From contig CM060323.1 of NCBI GenBank assembly GCA_030674155.1, positions 1,003,086-1,067,085 of the forward strand: a stretch of 64,000 bases of DNA, read 5' to 3'. Origin of the DNA: Stramonita haemastoma. Lineage: Eukaryota > Mollusca > Gastropoda > Neogastropoda > Muricidae. Position numbers and translations under genes: made by a program. Each line of letters opens with the position of its first letter. Position 1 is the first letter of the stretch. Of this stretch, positions 1 through 13,417 are shown one piece after another. Under the pieces are notes generated by a model. That model was not told the origin of the DNA and ran no database searches. It saw only the letters and a list, made by a program, of their open reading frames with translations.

Positions 1-1
1 T

Positions 2-103
2 CACGTGACCAGTGATGACCACATCGTGGAAATTCGGGAGTTCCCGGGACAGCAGGTGAAGATCACCCCGTGGTTACCCGCCAGGATTTCCACCAGGTGC
101 TAG
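2..103 (+). CDS. possible 3' end of a coding exon, cut by the window edge
   Basis: Only one frame is open from base 2. It gives 33 codons with mixed, non-repetitive composition (for example VEIREFPGQQVKITPW) and ends at TAG 101-103. The stretch is richer in G+C than the AT-rich DNA after base 350, as expected for coding sequence. A CAG|GTGAAG donor-like site at about 53-61 is an alternative exon end. I do not recognise the family. The frame is short and the left edge is cut, so chance is a real possibility. Confidence 0.35.
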   Translation, partial: HVTSDDHIVEIREFPGQQVKITPWLPARISTRC

Positions 104-1497
104 CAGCGTGCTGGCTGATAGTGTGATAGTGTGGGAACTCGGCAAACATGGACGACACTTCCGTAGTCACAAGGGTTGTGTCACGAATAACAGTCAAAAC
201 AGTGATTATGGCGCTCAAAACAGTTTCTGTGTGTCAGGTTTGTGTTGTGTGTGTGTGGTGTGTGTGTGTGTTGTGTTGTGTGTGTGTGTTTTACATGGTG
301 TTTTTCGAAAAAAGTTTATATATATATATATCTAAGATGTGGCAGGTGATCGAAACTAAAGAGCAATTTTGAAGTCAAATCTATCATGATAATGGTTTTT
401 TTTTCTTTTTCCTGTTTTTGTCTTGATATTGCCCTGTGCAAGATGGCACGGTGGTTATTTTTTGCTGCTTTTTTTTTTTTTTTTTTTTTTTAATTAAAGA
501 AATTATACATACACGGGTCTGCTGTTGGGTGATACGATATTTCTTCAAATTTTGGCACGTTCAACTCTGACATTTTTAGGAAACATTGCCTGGGACAGAA
601 GCATTGGGCTGTGGTGAGCACTCTTGACACATGATGAAGGCATCGGTGGAAAAGAGCGCTGAAAATGTGTCAGTGTGCACTTTTGTTATCGTTGGTGTTA
701 TCTGTTCTTCTTGCCTTTCATATGTTTTGTTATGTTTTTTTTTCTCAAAAACATTTTGTTGTTTTCTGATGTAACATTTGTGGATAGGTAGATGTAGAAA
801 ACTTGGTGATACTTTTCCGCGTTTGAGATATTATGTATACTGTCTTTGATACAGCTCAGGTGTAATGACGTTCAGGTTCATAAGTGTGTATATTGATTTT
901 GGTTTTCTTTCGTGATTAAAATTGCCTTTGTACGTGCTAAACTTAATCAGGTTGAAAACAAGACATGTGAAGGGCAAATTTCCTTTTTCTATTATCGCGT
1001 TGAGATGTTGGTTAGTAATTGTGTAACATGAACTGTTTAAAACAAGTGTGCAACATCAGTTGCAACAACAAAGGCAGCTCTCTTTCTTCCATGCACACAC
1101 ACACACACACACACACAACACCACAACCCCAATCTGGAAATTTGCGCTAAAACTGACAAAGATTAGGATTGAGCGATTCTGCTGAATTAAAAGTAACATA
1201 ACGGCCTCTGTCTTTCATTAGAATAAGAACAGGTTTAGGGAACAAAGGTTGCCATTCTCAATCAATGTAGGGCTGTGAGAAACTGCTTGAATCGTTTGTT
1301 CTCTCCTGTGTTTAAACATTTTTCTCTTTTCTTCTTCCTCTTTCTTTTCTTGATCTTTCTCATTGTCTTCTTGTTCTTTGTCTTCTTCTTCTTCTTCTTC
1401 TTTCTTCTTTTTCACTCTTTTCTTCTTCTTCTTCTTCTTGTGTTGTTATAGTAATGTTGTGTGTGAGTGTGTGTGTGAGTGAGTGGAGTGTGGTGGT

Positions 1498-1535
<38 letters not shown>

Positions 1536-2344
1536 ACTGCTTCACTGTAAGGGCCTACACTGCGTTATGATCCTGATGTAGGTAGGTACCAGTTTTATTG
1601 GCATAGTTAATTCATAAAATGAAGCATGTGATTGTAACCTTGGAACAATTTTGAAAATTTAATCAGACTCATGAATGCTTTCGTTGCAGATAAGGAAACC
1701 CCACATCAATAAAAGACTGGCAGACTTCATGGGGTTGTATCAGGGACCTAGGTGTAGTTATACATTTCATTTGGATACATACAATCATTTCCCACACATT
1801 CAGTACACGTTGAAGAACCCATAGGGATAAAAGATCAGCAGAGTGTCTAGAGCCCTATGAAGGTCTTTGTGTAGGTAATAGGCCCTGTGCTTGGATATGC
1901 GCTCTTTTGGACAGGCATGTTTGGTGGCCTGAGGGTCAAGGTATCCATGTATAAAGTAAGAGATCTGTGGCTGAAATCAACTTAAAAGCTCTCTCTCTCT
2001 CTCTCCTCTCTCTCCCTCTCTCTCTCTTCTCATCCAGTGCGTTAACAGTGGTCAGGGTGCTAGACTTTCAACGAGACGACAAATCAGGGTTGAGTGTGCA
2101 GCATGCGTTTCGCGCATATTGAAAACAACAACAACAACAACATAGAAAGAAGATAAGTTGCCAGTTAGAAATTCTGGAAAACCTTTCTCGTGAGAAACCG
2201 AGAAAATAATTATACACCCAGACAGTGACAGAGATGGCTTTGTTCTCTTCTCTTGCCTTCTTCCCTAACTTCTCAAGAAGTCGCTGAGATTATGCAGGCA
2301 ACTGACTGTTCTTAACGGTATGTCTTGACCAAGGTAAAGCTAAC
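104..2344. other. non-coding stretch, possible 3' UTR then simple repeats
   Basis: If 2-103 is a terminal exon, this begins with its 3' UTR; an ATTAAA lies at 493-498 after a poly-T run (470-492). Simple repeats seen are a TG-rich tract (240-292), (CA)n at 1092-1118, a CTT/TTC-rich tract (1321-1440), (TG)n at 1455-1531 and (CT)n at 1989-2028. No convincing exon was seen on either strand. Confidence 0.5.
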
Positions 2345-2770
2345 TGTGTGTGCGCGGGCTAGGCGTGTGGCCAGAGCGTTGGCTCGTCATCTGACAGCTT
2401 GGGTTCCAGCCTCCACTCAGGCACACATCCAAAGGGATTTTCCCACAAGAGTTAACCAGTACCCACTCCACTCGCCCCGAAAGTCCTGTACATAAGACTA
2501 TAGATTAAGGTCCTGTGTGCGAACGCATGCAGTGCATATTGTGCAACCTGTTCCACCCTTTGGAAGAGTAGGCTATTGCGTGAAGGTAGGAATAGATGCC
2601 AGATTTAAAAACTGCATGCCTACTGGTGACTTGTTTAGACATCATCCCCGAAGTCGGACTACAGCTAACTTCATGGTGGGTAAAAACGGCCACGTAAGCG
2701 TCAACCTCACCCTCGGTCAACCTGGGAGTTGTAGGAAGATCAAAATAGGCACACGAAAACAAAAACAAAA
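2345..2770 (+). mobile_element. SINE, family B-like, old copy
   Basis: A GGGTTCCAGCC B-box-like site lies near 2400. It is followed by a diverged version of the core shared by families A and B: the ACATAAGACTATAGATTAAGG region, GTGCGAACGCATGCAG, then GAGTAGGCTATTGCGTG. The 3' part (ACTGCATGC, TTTAGACATC, ATGGTGGG) matches the tail of the copy at 20636-21051, so these two form a sub-group. It ends in an A-rich stretch. Confidence 0.6.
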
Positions 2771-3347
2771 AGAAGGGGGCACCAAAGTGAAGACCCACCC
2801 TGCACGCTCCGGTACTGTCACATCACAAAGGCCACGCTATGTAACCCCATGACAATCCTTAGCAACCTCAATTTTATTCAGAAACATCACAGCGGCTATA
2901 AACGATATTTTACTTCTAAAAAACAACGTTAAAAAGATAGACAAATCTAGAACAAGGGAGAAAAGCAATAAATCCATCATAAAAGATATGTATTGCATAA
3001 CCACATCTTTTGCATGATTTATTAACCCAGACAAGAAAGAAGAGCAGTAACTTTTTTGTCCTGAACAAAGACACACAGCCACATGCTAGACGTGCACGCA
3101 TACCATTTGCTTCAAGGGGGGACTTGATGGGTTTGAAGTTCCTCATAAAGAACAACACACCGTCGTTTTGAAATGCAAACAAAGTTTGACATTTCTTTTT
3201 TTTAAGGCAGAAAGAAGTGCCAACACAGTGTAATATTCATAGTTTAAAAATGAGCTTTCAACTTTTGATAGCTGATCTTGAATCAGCAATGTATGGCATC
3301 AGAGTAACCGATATGGAACACCTCGGAGGCCCCCTCTACCTGCTATC

Positions 3348-3408
<61 letters not shown>

Positions 3409-3587
3409 AATAGAGACAGAGAGAGAGAGAGTTTAAACAAGCACGCACATACAGACACATGTACTCACACATGCAGCCTACAGTATAGTTTGGATGAACA
3501 AAGCAAGAGAAATGGTGTGAGATGATAATGTTTGAATATTCTTGTAACCTGTCAGATACACATGACTTTCTTTCAGTGTGTGTTGTG

Positions 3588-3622
<35 letters not shown>

Positions 3623-4853
3623 GGCGTGCGTGCGTGCGTGCAGGAAATCTCACTACGGAGGTTGAACGTTTTCATAATATTCCACGGGAAGACAGAGTAT
3701 GTTAAAAATGTAATATATCTGTTTTAGGATATGAATTTCATTTGATCATGGAATGTCCCTATTTGAAACATTTACTGATAGATCTTTTCCCATAGCATTG
3801 TCTTCAGCCTTTGTCAAGTCATGATTTTTGTAAACTGATGAAATGCAAATCTTGAAAAGTTGTATCTCTGTTAAAGTTCATCAGATCTGCGGTATCTTAT
3901 GGAAATGGAATCTGTAATCTTTCACAACTGAGTGTATATTTTTCCCCACAAACCCTCACTCAAATTGTTTTTTTGTTGTTTTTTTTAAATGAGATTGACG
4001 CACAAGTTTTTGGTTTTTTTTAAATACCTTGCATTGAAAAAAAGTGTTTTGTTAATTATTTGACTATGATTGCTCCTTTCATGCTAAACATTTTGTTCAG
4101 TTACTGTTGGTACTTATAATATTTTAAAGAGAATTTCTGTTAGGTTTGTTGTCCTGTTAAAATGAGTTTGTAATCTTCCATACCCCAAAAGGGATTAGAG
4201 GAATCAAATCTTGTGCTGGAGCATGCATGTGTGTGCACGTGCGTACGTGTGTGTGCGTATATGTGTGTGTATGCGCGCGTGCCTGTGTGAGAAGAAAGTG
4301 GAAGGTAGATTTGTTCCTTCTAGCATCCTGAACAATTTGTATGCTGGTACGAAATCAACTGCTGATCAATCTAATCATAAGTGGGCTAGAAGCACTACTC
4401 CATTATATCATCTACTGATGTAACTACAACATATCAGAATGTTCATGTCTTTTTTAAGACTTAAAAGATCAATATTAAACTTGAAACACCAGGGAAAGGG
4501 TGTTACTTAAAAAACAAATCTTTGGAACGTTTGAATGTTTGATACACGTCCCTCCTATTCTGCAAACAAGCTTCCAACAAATGAACAAACAAAGTAAAAC
4601 AGGAAAAAGCAGGAAAGAGGCACAGGGTATTGTATTGTATATCTATGCTGACTTGGTGATATAATAGTAGCATACCAAACATTGCACCGGGGTGTTTTCA
4701 CAAAGCACATGTCAGACACGTTGAGAAGTCTGTTCTCTGTCTCCTTGCATCTTTGTCTGTCTGTCTCTTTCTTGTGTCTGTCGTTATCTGTCTGTCTGTC
4801 TCTATCTCTCTATTCTCTGTCGCAGTGTCTCTCTCTCCCTCCCTCTCCCCTCC

Positions 4854-4891
<38 letters not shown>

Positions 4892-5448
4892 ATAGCTCTC
4901 CCCTCCTTCACTCCCCCTCCACACACCCCCACCACACCCACCCATCACACACACGCACGCACGCACACATACACACGCACATGCACGCACGCACACACAC
5001 ACACAACACACGCACGCACGCACGCACACACGCACACACACACACACACAAGCCACAAGCAAGCCACAAGCAAGAATCTCAGTCAATAATGGAATAGTTA
5101 TAGTCAACAATTCAGTCATAAAATTATATGATTTTCGGCCGCACATTCATTAAAAAAAAAAAAATTATGACAGTTCAGTCATGGCGAGATTAATTAATTC
5201 ATGCGATTGTTACGTAACTTCCATGTTCACATTGTACCTCTTCTATCTTTCAGTGAATGTTTTGCATTTGTGTGATTTTTTAAATAGAACAAATTGATGC
5301 TCACATACATGATGCCATGCGTTATTACCTGTGTAGTTTTGTCTCGATACAAAGTAGAAATAAAATCAATGTTGATGATATGAATTGTATTACGGCTTCA
5401 GATTTTGTTGGTATGGATGAAAGCGTGTGTACACACACACACACACAC

Positions 5449-5528
<80 letters not shown>

Positions 5529-5529
5529 A

Positions 5530-5604
<75 letters not shown>

Positions 5605-5721
5605 GTGTGTGTGTGTTGCTGTTGTTGTTGTAGTTTAATTTAGAGTCTATTCACACTTGGTGATATTAGACTAAACAAACAAACGAACAAATATCTTGTC
5701 AGTGTGTGTGTGTGTGTGTGT

Positions 5722-5763
<42 letters not shown>

Positions 5764-5961
5764 TGTAAAGGAAGTATGCATAGGTGAGTTTCTGTCGCAT
5801 TGCCCAGCGCTGAGTCACTGACTCAGACAGACAGACAGACAGCTCAGGTACGGTACGGTAGTGCAGTGTAGAAAGGCCCAGAGACTGAGAGTGGTCTTTG
5901 CCCTGTCCTGCTTTTCTGATTTAACAACACTCTCAGCAACATTTTTAGCCTTACTTCCGTT

Positions 5962-6015
<54 letters not shown>

Positions 6016-6016
6016 A

Positions 6017-6047
<31 letters not shown>
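2771..6047. repeat. intergenic stretch dominated by microsatellites
   Basis: Contains (TA)n at 3350-3408 with a GA tract after it, (TG)n with (CGTG)n at 3583-3641, a TG-rich tract at 4227-4290, a CT-to-CA compound array at 4738-5050, a compound (CA)(TA)(TG)(TA)(TG) array at 5430-5616, (TG)n at 5703-5762, (GACA)n at 5823-5841 and (CA)n at 5963-6045. The region 3680-4200 is plain AT-rich DNA with no feature that I can support. Confidence 0.85.
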
Positions 6048-6049
<2 letters not shown>

Positions 6050-6705
6050 AAGATGAGACTATAAACCGAGGCCCCGTGTGTGAACGCACGCAGAACATCT
6101 TGCGCACACGTTAAATCCGGTTCCGCTTTTCGTAAGAGTAGGCCATCGTGTGCCGGTGGGAACGGATGACAACATTTACAAAATTGAATACACACGGGGA
6201 TTGGATTAAAAACACATAAGTGACGCTCCGCCACGAAATGAGTCGCTTAGCACATTACCCAATTTTGCTCTAGGAGCCATTAAAGGCAGGTAGGGGTCAA
6301 GTTGTCAATTTTGAGATTTTGATTAATTATTAAACTATATCCGTTTATCTACCTTATAATGAAATATCAAGGCATAATTTTATCCCTTTTGCTTTTAAAT
6401 GTGTTTTGAAAATACCCAAGCCCTCATTCTGACAACGTGTTACGAAAATAAACTTGTCCGTTTCTCATTTTGCCACTTCCTGTAGTCTATCATTTCAACT
6501 TGTAATAACTTTGCACAGAATTGTCCGATTTTCAATCTGTTTTTTGTATTTGGTAGCCACTTTATTGCACATTAATAACATGTCAATAACTAAAAATTGA
6601 CCTCATGTGCACTCCGTCTCATTATGTGGTGGAGCGTCACATTATTTATTTATTTTTTAAATTTTTATTCCACTATCTTCGAAGTAAAAGAATAAACTAA
6701 AATAA
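6048..6705 (+). mobile_element. SINE family A copy interrupted by a MITE
   Basis: The 5'-truncated core runs 6048-6219 (GAGACTATAAACCGAGG, GAACGCACGCAGAACATC, GTAGGCCATCGTGTGCCGG). The family A tail resumes after 6640 with TTATTCCACTATCTTCG and AAAAGAATAAAC. The 421 bases between are the inverted-repeat element listed separately, so the MITE inserted into the SINE tail. Confidence 0.8.
6220..6640. mobile_element. 421-bp MITE-like element, copy 1
   Basis: Starts GTGACGCTCCGCCAC and ends GTGGTGGAGCGTCAC, a 15-bp terminal inverted repeat with one mismatch. The interior is AT-rich, with no open frame of note. Copies of the same length and sequence type lie at 29788-30208 and 60943-61363. This fits a non-autonomous DNA transposon. 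The superfamily is not assigned because no clear target duplication flanks this copy. Confidence 0.8.
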
Positions 6706-6852
6706 AACTAATTCAAAGAAACAAGGAACTGATAAGACTGAGCAACTATTTAAGGATTTGCAGCAAAAACCGTACAAGGTTATGTGACGAAAGAAACAAG
6801 TAAACTGACGTAATGATTTCAATGATGAACCAATCCACTCTTGGCTGCTACA

Positions 6853-6853
<1 letters not shown>

Positions 6854-6885
<32 letters not shown>
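6854..6885. repeat. poly-G run
   Basis: About 32 consecutive G residues lie directly against the head of the next SINE. Runs this long are unstable and often mis-sized in assemblies. Confidence 0.95.
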
Positions 6886-6889
<4 letters not shown>

Positions 6890-7256
6890 TAGTGGTCAGA
6901 ACATTGTGCTCGCAAAGTGGTCAGAACATTGTGCTCGCAATTTGACGACCCGGGTTCGATTCCCGTTCGAGGAGATTTTTCTCCTGTAGTTAACATCAGT
7001 GCTGACTCCACTCTCCCCAAAAGTCCTTCGAATAAGACTTTAAACCGAGGTCCCGTGTGTGAACGCAAGCAGAACATCTTGCGCACACGTTAAATCCTAT
7101 TCAACTTTTCGTAAAAGTAGGCCATCGTGTGCCGGTGGGAACAGATGACATTTACAAAACTGCACACACGCGGGGACTGGATGTAAAAAAGCACATGAGT
7201 GCTTATCCCATTATCCTCGATATAAAATAATTATTAAAAAAATAATAAATAAATAC
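6886..7256 (+). mobile_element. SINE family A, near full length
   Basis: The tRNA-like head has an A-box-like CCTAGTGGTCAGAAC and a B box GGTTCGATTCC (about 6953-6963). Then come the shared core and the tail GGGGACTGGATGTAAAAAAG, CATTATCCTCGATATAAAAT and an AATAAATA end. The head carries a direct 25-bp duplication of the AGTGGTCAGAACATTGTGCT segment, so the A-box region occurs twice. Confidence 0.9.
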
Positions 7257-7406
7257 TGGTATTTTCTCCTATAGAAGATAGCCTAGTGATTTTTTTTTTT
7301 AGAGCCTTACCTATGTCAGGTTCAATTATTTCGTTCTGCAATGCCATTATATCCATAGCCCATTATCCAATAGCAAAAAAGAAAGAGGGGGGGGGGGGGG
7401 GGGGGA

Positions 7407-7570
7407 GACGTTTTTGACCCCAAATGACGACTGAATTATTACAAGTAGACGTTTTTGACCCCAAATGACGACTGAATTATTACAAGTTGACGTTTTTGAC
7501 CCCAAATGACGACTGAATTATTACAAGTTGACGTTTTTGACCCCAAATGACGACTGAATTATTACAAGTT
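7407..7570. repeat. 41-bp minisatellite, 4 copies
   Basis: Four head-to-tail 41-bp units beginning GACGTTTTTGACCCCAAATG are almost identical; only the last base of the first unit differs. The array follows a poly-G run at 7387-7405. No spacers are present, so this is not a CRISPR array. Confidence 0.95.
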
Positions 7571-7732
7571 GCGTCAGTTCAAACTATCGCTTGGAGGGGG
7601 GTGGGGGAGGGGTGGGAGAATCAATCCAAGGGTCTGCTTCACAGGCCATTGTTTCAACAGAGAACAAACAGCTTTGACTGCATTCACAGCTAAAGACAAA
7701 AGCGCTCACACACAGACACGCACACATGCTCT

Positions 7733-7791
<59 letters not shown>

Positions 7792-7815
7792 ATTAAAAAA
7801 AAACCAACACACTTA

Positions 7816-7872
<57 letters not shown>

Positions 7873-7887
7873 CCTCTCTCTCTCTCA

Positions 7888-7945
<58 letters not shown>

Positions 7946-8319
7946 TTACAAACACACACACACAATTAAAAAAAAAACCCACTCTCTCTCTCTCTGTATC
8001 TCTCTCTCTCTCTTTCATTTCTATGGAGCAGACACACAAATGCCCATGTAAGGCTCTCATCTCTCTAAACTGTTACATTAATTATATTCAGAACAGTCAT
8101 TCGCAGAGATTCTAGGAATGCCATAGACAACAAATGGACAAGGCCTTATGAACTCGGCAGACGATGTTTTCAGTACAGACACGCAAATCCAAATTAAAAC
8201 AGCTTTTAGGAGAGGTTTAGAAAGGTCAGGAAAAAAGCTTTCGCGCGGAGATATTAACTTTTGATTCCTTTCTTTGTATTGTAGCTCGTATGGACTGACT
8301 CATGTTTGAAAACAATGCG

Positions 8320-8374
<55 letters not shown>

Positions 8375-8540
8375 TGTGTGTGGTGAAGTAATCTGTTGTG
8401 CATTTGATTGTAGTGTACACGTCATTAAATGTGTGTGCGTGCGTGCGTGGGTGCGTGTGTATGTGTGTGTGTGTGTGTACGCGCGCGTGAGCGCGAGCGT
8501 GTGTGCTTGCGCGCGCGCGCGTGTATGTGTATATGTGTTT

Positions 8541-8590
<50 letters not shown>

Positions 8591-9562
8591 AACAACGCGC
8601 TAATGTGCATGGTTTGAGCACGCACAAAAGGGCTTGCATTCTGCCTGCTTGCGTACGTGATCTCCTTGTTTTAACTAGTACTACGATTTTAGAATTTGCT
8701 GTTACGTTCATTTTCAACTGACAATATTTCTTTTTATGGATTATTCAGGGTTTTAATTTAGTAACCCATTCTGAACCAAACAAGAAACAAAGAGACCAAA
8801 AAAAAAATCCAATAAACAGACAAGAACAATAACAAGAACAATAACAATCAGCGAAGCAATGAAAAAAGAGCCAACAAAAATATGAAGTACAGGAGCTAAC
8901 TCACCCTAAAAAGACAGCCTGGAATCAAACGCACATAATTATAACAATCATCCACACACATCACATAAAATTATAATTCAATCAGAAATGCTCTCGTATA
9001 ACTATCCTAGTCCCTCATAATTAGTAACCTCCCCCCCTCGACGTCGTCGTCATCATCATCATCATTGGTGACGATTATGCAGGACACTTATATCACTAGG
9101 GCCAGTGTCAACATAAGTTCCAAAGAAACATTACACTTTTTTATTTTTATTTTTTTAATCTAGCAGGGATGAGAGTGGAGGAGGGAACAAGGGATGTAAT
9201 CCAGTATCACTCTGTGATATTTCCTGTTTATATTAATTCATTGACTGGTGTAAGTATGCATCTATATATTAAAAGATATTTCTGTTTAGTTATCTACTCA
9301 CTAAATAATCGATTGGTTGATTAACGTGTGTATCTATTCATTTATTTATTGATTCATATTTATCCACATCTATCCATGTGTAATTATTTGTTCAATAATG
9401 GATACGTCGATTGGATGGTTGATGCATTCATCTTATGATTAATCTGTTTATTCTTATTTATCCAATTTATTCCTGATTAGCTGTCTATTAGTTTTACTAT
9501 TGTAAAAGTCGATTGGTTGATCGATTGTTTATCTATTCATTCATGTATTCATGAATGAATAG

Positions 9563-9617
<55 letters not shown>

Positions 9618-10089
9618 GCATACATTCATCCGGGTTTGTGTATGAAGGGTTGTATGTGTGTCCCCAAACAAGAAGGTATATTTGTACTTAGTGACTCAGA
9701 AGTACACCTCACAACGTGTGCCCAGTGTTCTCCGAAAACAGGGACAAGCTCCATCACACCCCCCCCCCCCCCTTCCTGTACCCCCCCCCCTCCCCTAAAC
9801 CACCCAGCCCTCTCGATCAGTAATGTCAAAAGGATGTATGCCTATATGCCTGACAAACCATTGGGGCCAGAAGCATGATTGACAGGTTGGGGGATCGCGG
9901 CTTGGCAGGAGGGCGAAGTGTCTGTCTGTCAGTCAGTCAGTGAGTGAGTCAGTCAGTGAATGAGTCAGTGAGTGAGTGAGTCAGTCAGTGAGTCAGTCTG
10001 TCCGTTAGTCAGTCAGTGAGTCAGTGAGTCAGTCTGATGCTCTTTCCTTAGTTGTCTGTCTCTGTCCCTGTGTCTGTCTATCACATATC
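7571..10089. repeat. microsatellite-rich intergenic stretch
   Basis: Contains (CT)n/(CA)n compound arrays at 7728-8010, (TG)n with CG-containing alternating purine-pyrimidine tracts at 8322-8590, (TG)n at 9562-9617, C runs at 9759-9792 and a GTCA/GTGA tetranucleotide array at 9921-10032. The AT-rich stretch 8600-9550 shows nothing I can support as a gene. A short segment at 9628-9665 recurs at 12892-12935. Confidence 0.85.
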
Positions 10090-10358
10090 AGACTCCACTT
10101 CCCCCCCCCAAAAGTCCTTCGGATGAGACTATAAACCGAGGCCTCGTGTGCGAACGCACGCTGAACATCTTGCGCACACGTTAAAACCCGTTCCGCTTTT
10201 CAAAGAGTATGCCATGGTGTGCTGGTGGGAACAGATGACAACATTTACAAAACTCCAAACGCAGGGGGACTGGATGTAAAAAAAAAAGCACATGCTTATT
10301 CCATTATCCTCGAAATAAAACAATGAATGAATAAATGAATCAATAAATAAATAAATAT
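10090..10358 (+). mobile_element. SINE family A, 5'-truncated
   Basis: Starts in the region before the core (AAAAGTCCTTCGGATGAGAC), runs through the core and ends with the family A tail (ACTGGATGTAAAAAAAAAAG, TCCATTATCCTCG, AATAAATAAATA). The tRNA-like head is missing. Confidence 0.85.
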
Positions 10359-10407
10359 ATGTCTTTTTCTTCTTCCTCTTTTTTGATTATCATCATTCCC
10401 TTTTTTT

Positions 10408-12075
<1,668 letters not shown>

Positions 12076-12227
12076 CCAAAAAACCCCACCGTTATGATAA
12101 CTTCAGTATTGGCTGAAAACAGGCAGCACAGAGCACTGCACCAGTCACTCCCTCAGCAGGGGGCAGGGCCAGTCTGGTGGGAGGCGGCCTGACATTGACA
12201 AGTGCCTAGTGAACTTCTGAGGGTTTA

Positions 12228-12415
12228 TCATTTATTTATTTATTTATTCTTTTATTTATTCTTTTATTTCGAGGATAATGGGATAAGCACTCATGTGCTT
12301 TTTTTTTTATCCAGTCCCCGTGTGTATGCAGTTGTGTAAATATTGTCATCTGTTCCCACCAGCACACAATGGCCTACTCTTACGAAAAGTGGAACAGGAT
12401 TTAACGTGTGTGATA
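12228..12415 (-). mobile_element. SINE family A, truncated, reverse
   Basis: On the + strand it reads tail first: TTATTTATTC, GAGGATAATGGGATAAGCAC, then TCATCTGTTCCCACC, GCCTACTCTTACGAAAAG and AGGATTTAACGTGTG. The copy stops in the core and lacks the tRNA-like head. Confidence 0.85.
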
Positions 12416-12639
12416 TGCTGTAGGAGCAGCAGAACAAGAAATTAACAGAAGATGGGGCACTAAAGGATATAAAAAGAAAAAACAAAATTACGTACCAAAA
12501 GGTTAAAGGACACCCCCCCCCCCCCCCTCCCGATTTTATAGACTGCTTCATCACCAATTACTATCTCAGGGAGATAACTGCAGCTATTTGAAGTAGCTTA
12601 CTATTGTACAGTTATCCTCCTTGTTTAGATAAACTCGCC

Positions 12640-12707
<68 letters not shown>

Positions 12708-12739
12708 TCACGTGTGTGTGTGTGCGTGCGTGCGCGGGC

Positions 12740-12790
<51 letters not shown>

Positions 12791-13417
12791 CGTGCGTGCG
12801 TGCGTGCGTGCGTGTGTGTGTGTGTGTGTGGTGTGTGTGTGTGTGTGTGTGTGTGTCCTGTGTACATACACACTTAGTCTTAGTTCGTATCGATCCATCT
12901 GGTTTGTGTATGAAGGATTGTGCGTGTATCCCCAATAAGTCAAGAGCTAGATAAAAACAACAGCAAAAAAATAATAACAATGACAACAACGGCAACAACA
13001 ACAACCTCCGTCACCTGCTGCTTATGGTAAACCTGAAAGTTGTTTTACTTTAAATTAAAAAAAATTTACTCTCTCTCTCTCTCTCTCGTACGAAAAAGGA
13101 TATATGTTGTCACCTAATCCTCCAGGAATAAAAGTTGTCTTGTTTCTTGACATTTTTTAGTCTGATCGTCAGAAAAGGTTTACTAAAGTTTAAGACTGAC
13201 ATATCTCTTTTTATAAGGCCTAGTAGTTCATTATTTTAACATCACATTGGTAACTCTTTTCCGTATAGTTATCAACTTAGTTCTGAGACAAGGTTATCCA
13301 AGAAATTATACTTTTCCCCCCCTTTTTAATCTGAAAATTGCCCCCCCCCCCCCCCCCCCCAATTCAGACAAAGGGAAAGAACTCCACAGACGCGGAAATA
13401 AACATTCCGAATAGAAC
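12416..13417. repeat. microsatellites and upstream region of the CABIT gene
   Basis: Poly-C at 12512-12527, (CT)n at 12643-12709, a long (TG)n with CG-rich alternating tracts at 12714-12856, (CT)n at 13070-13087 and poly-C at 13341-13361. The last 50 bases before the ATG at 13418 would be promoter or 5' UTR. No TATA box can be supported. Confidence 0.6.

Noticed and set aside
2517..2852. 111-codon + frame
   Set aside because: It lies within an old SINE and its A-rich flank; no family resemblance.
5427..5633. Open frames made of [24 protein letters not shown] or ERERER runs here and at many other sites
   Set aside because: They are translations of dinucleotide microsatellites, open in several frames and on both strands.
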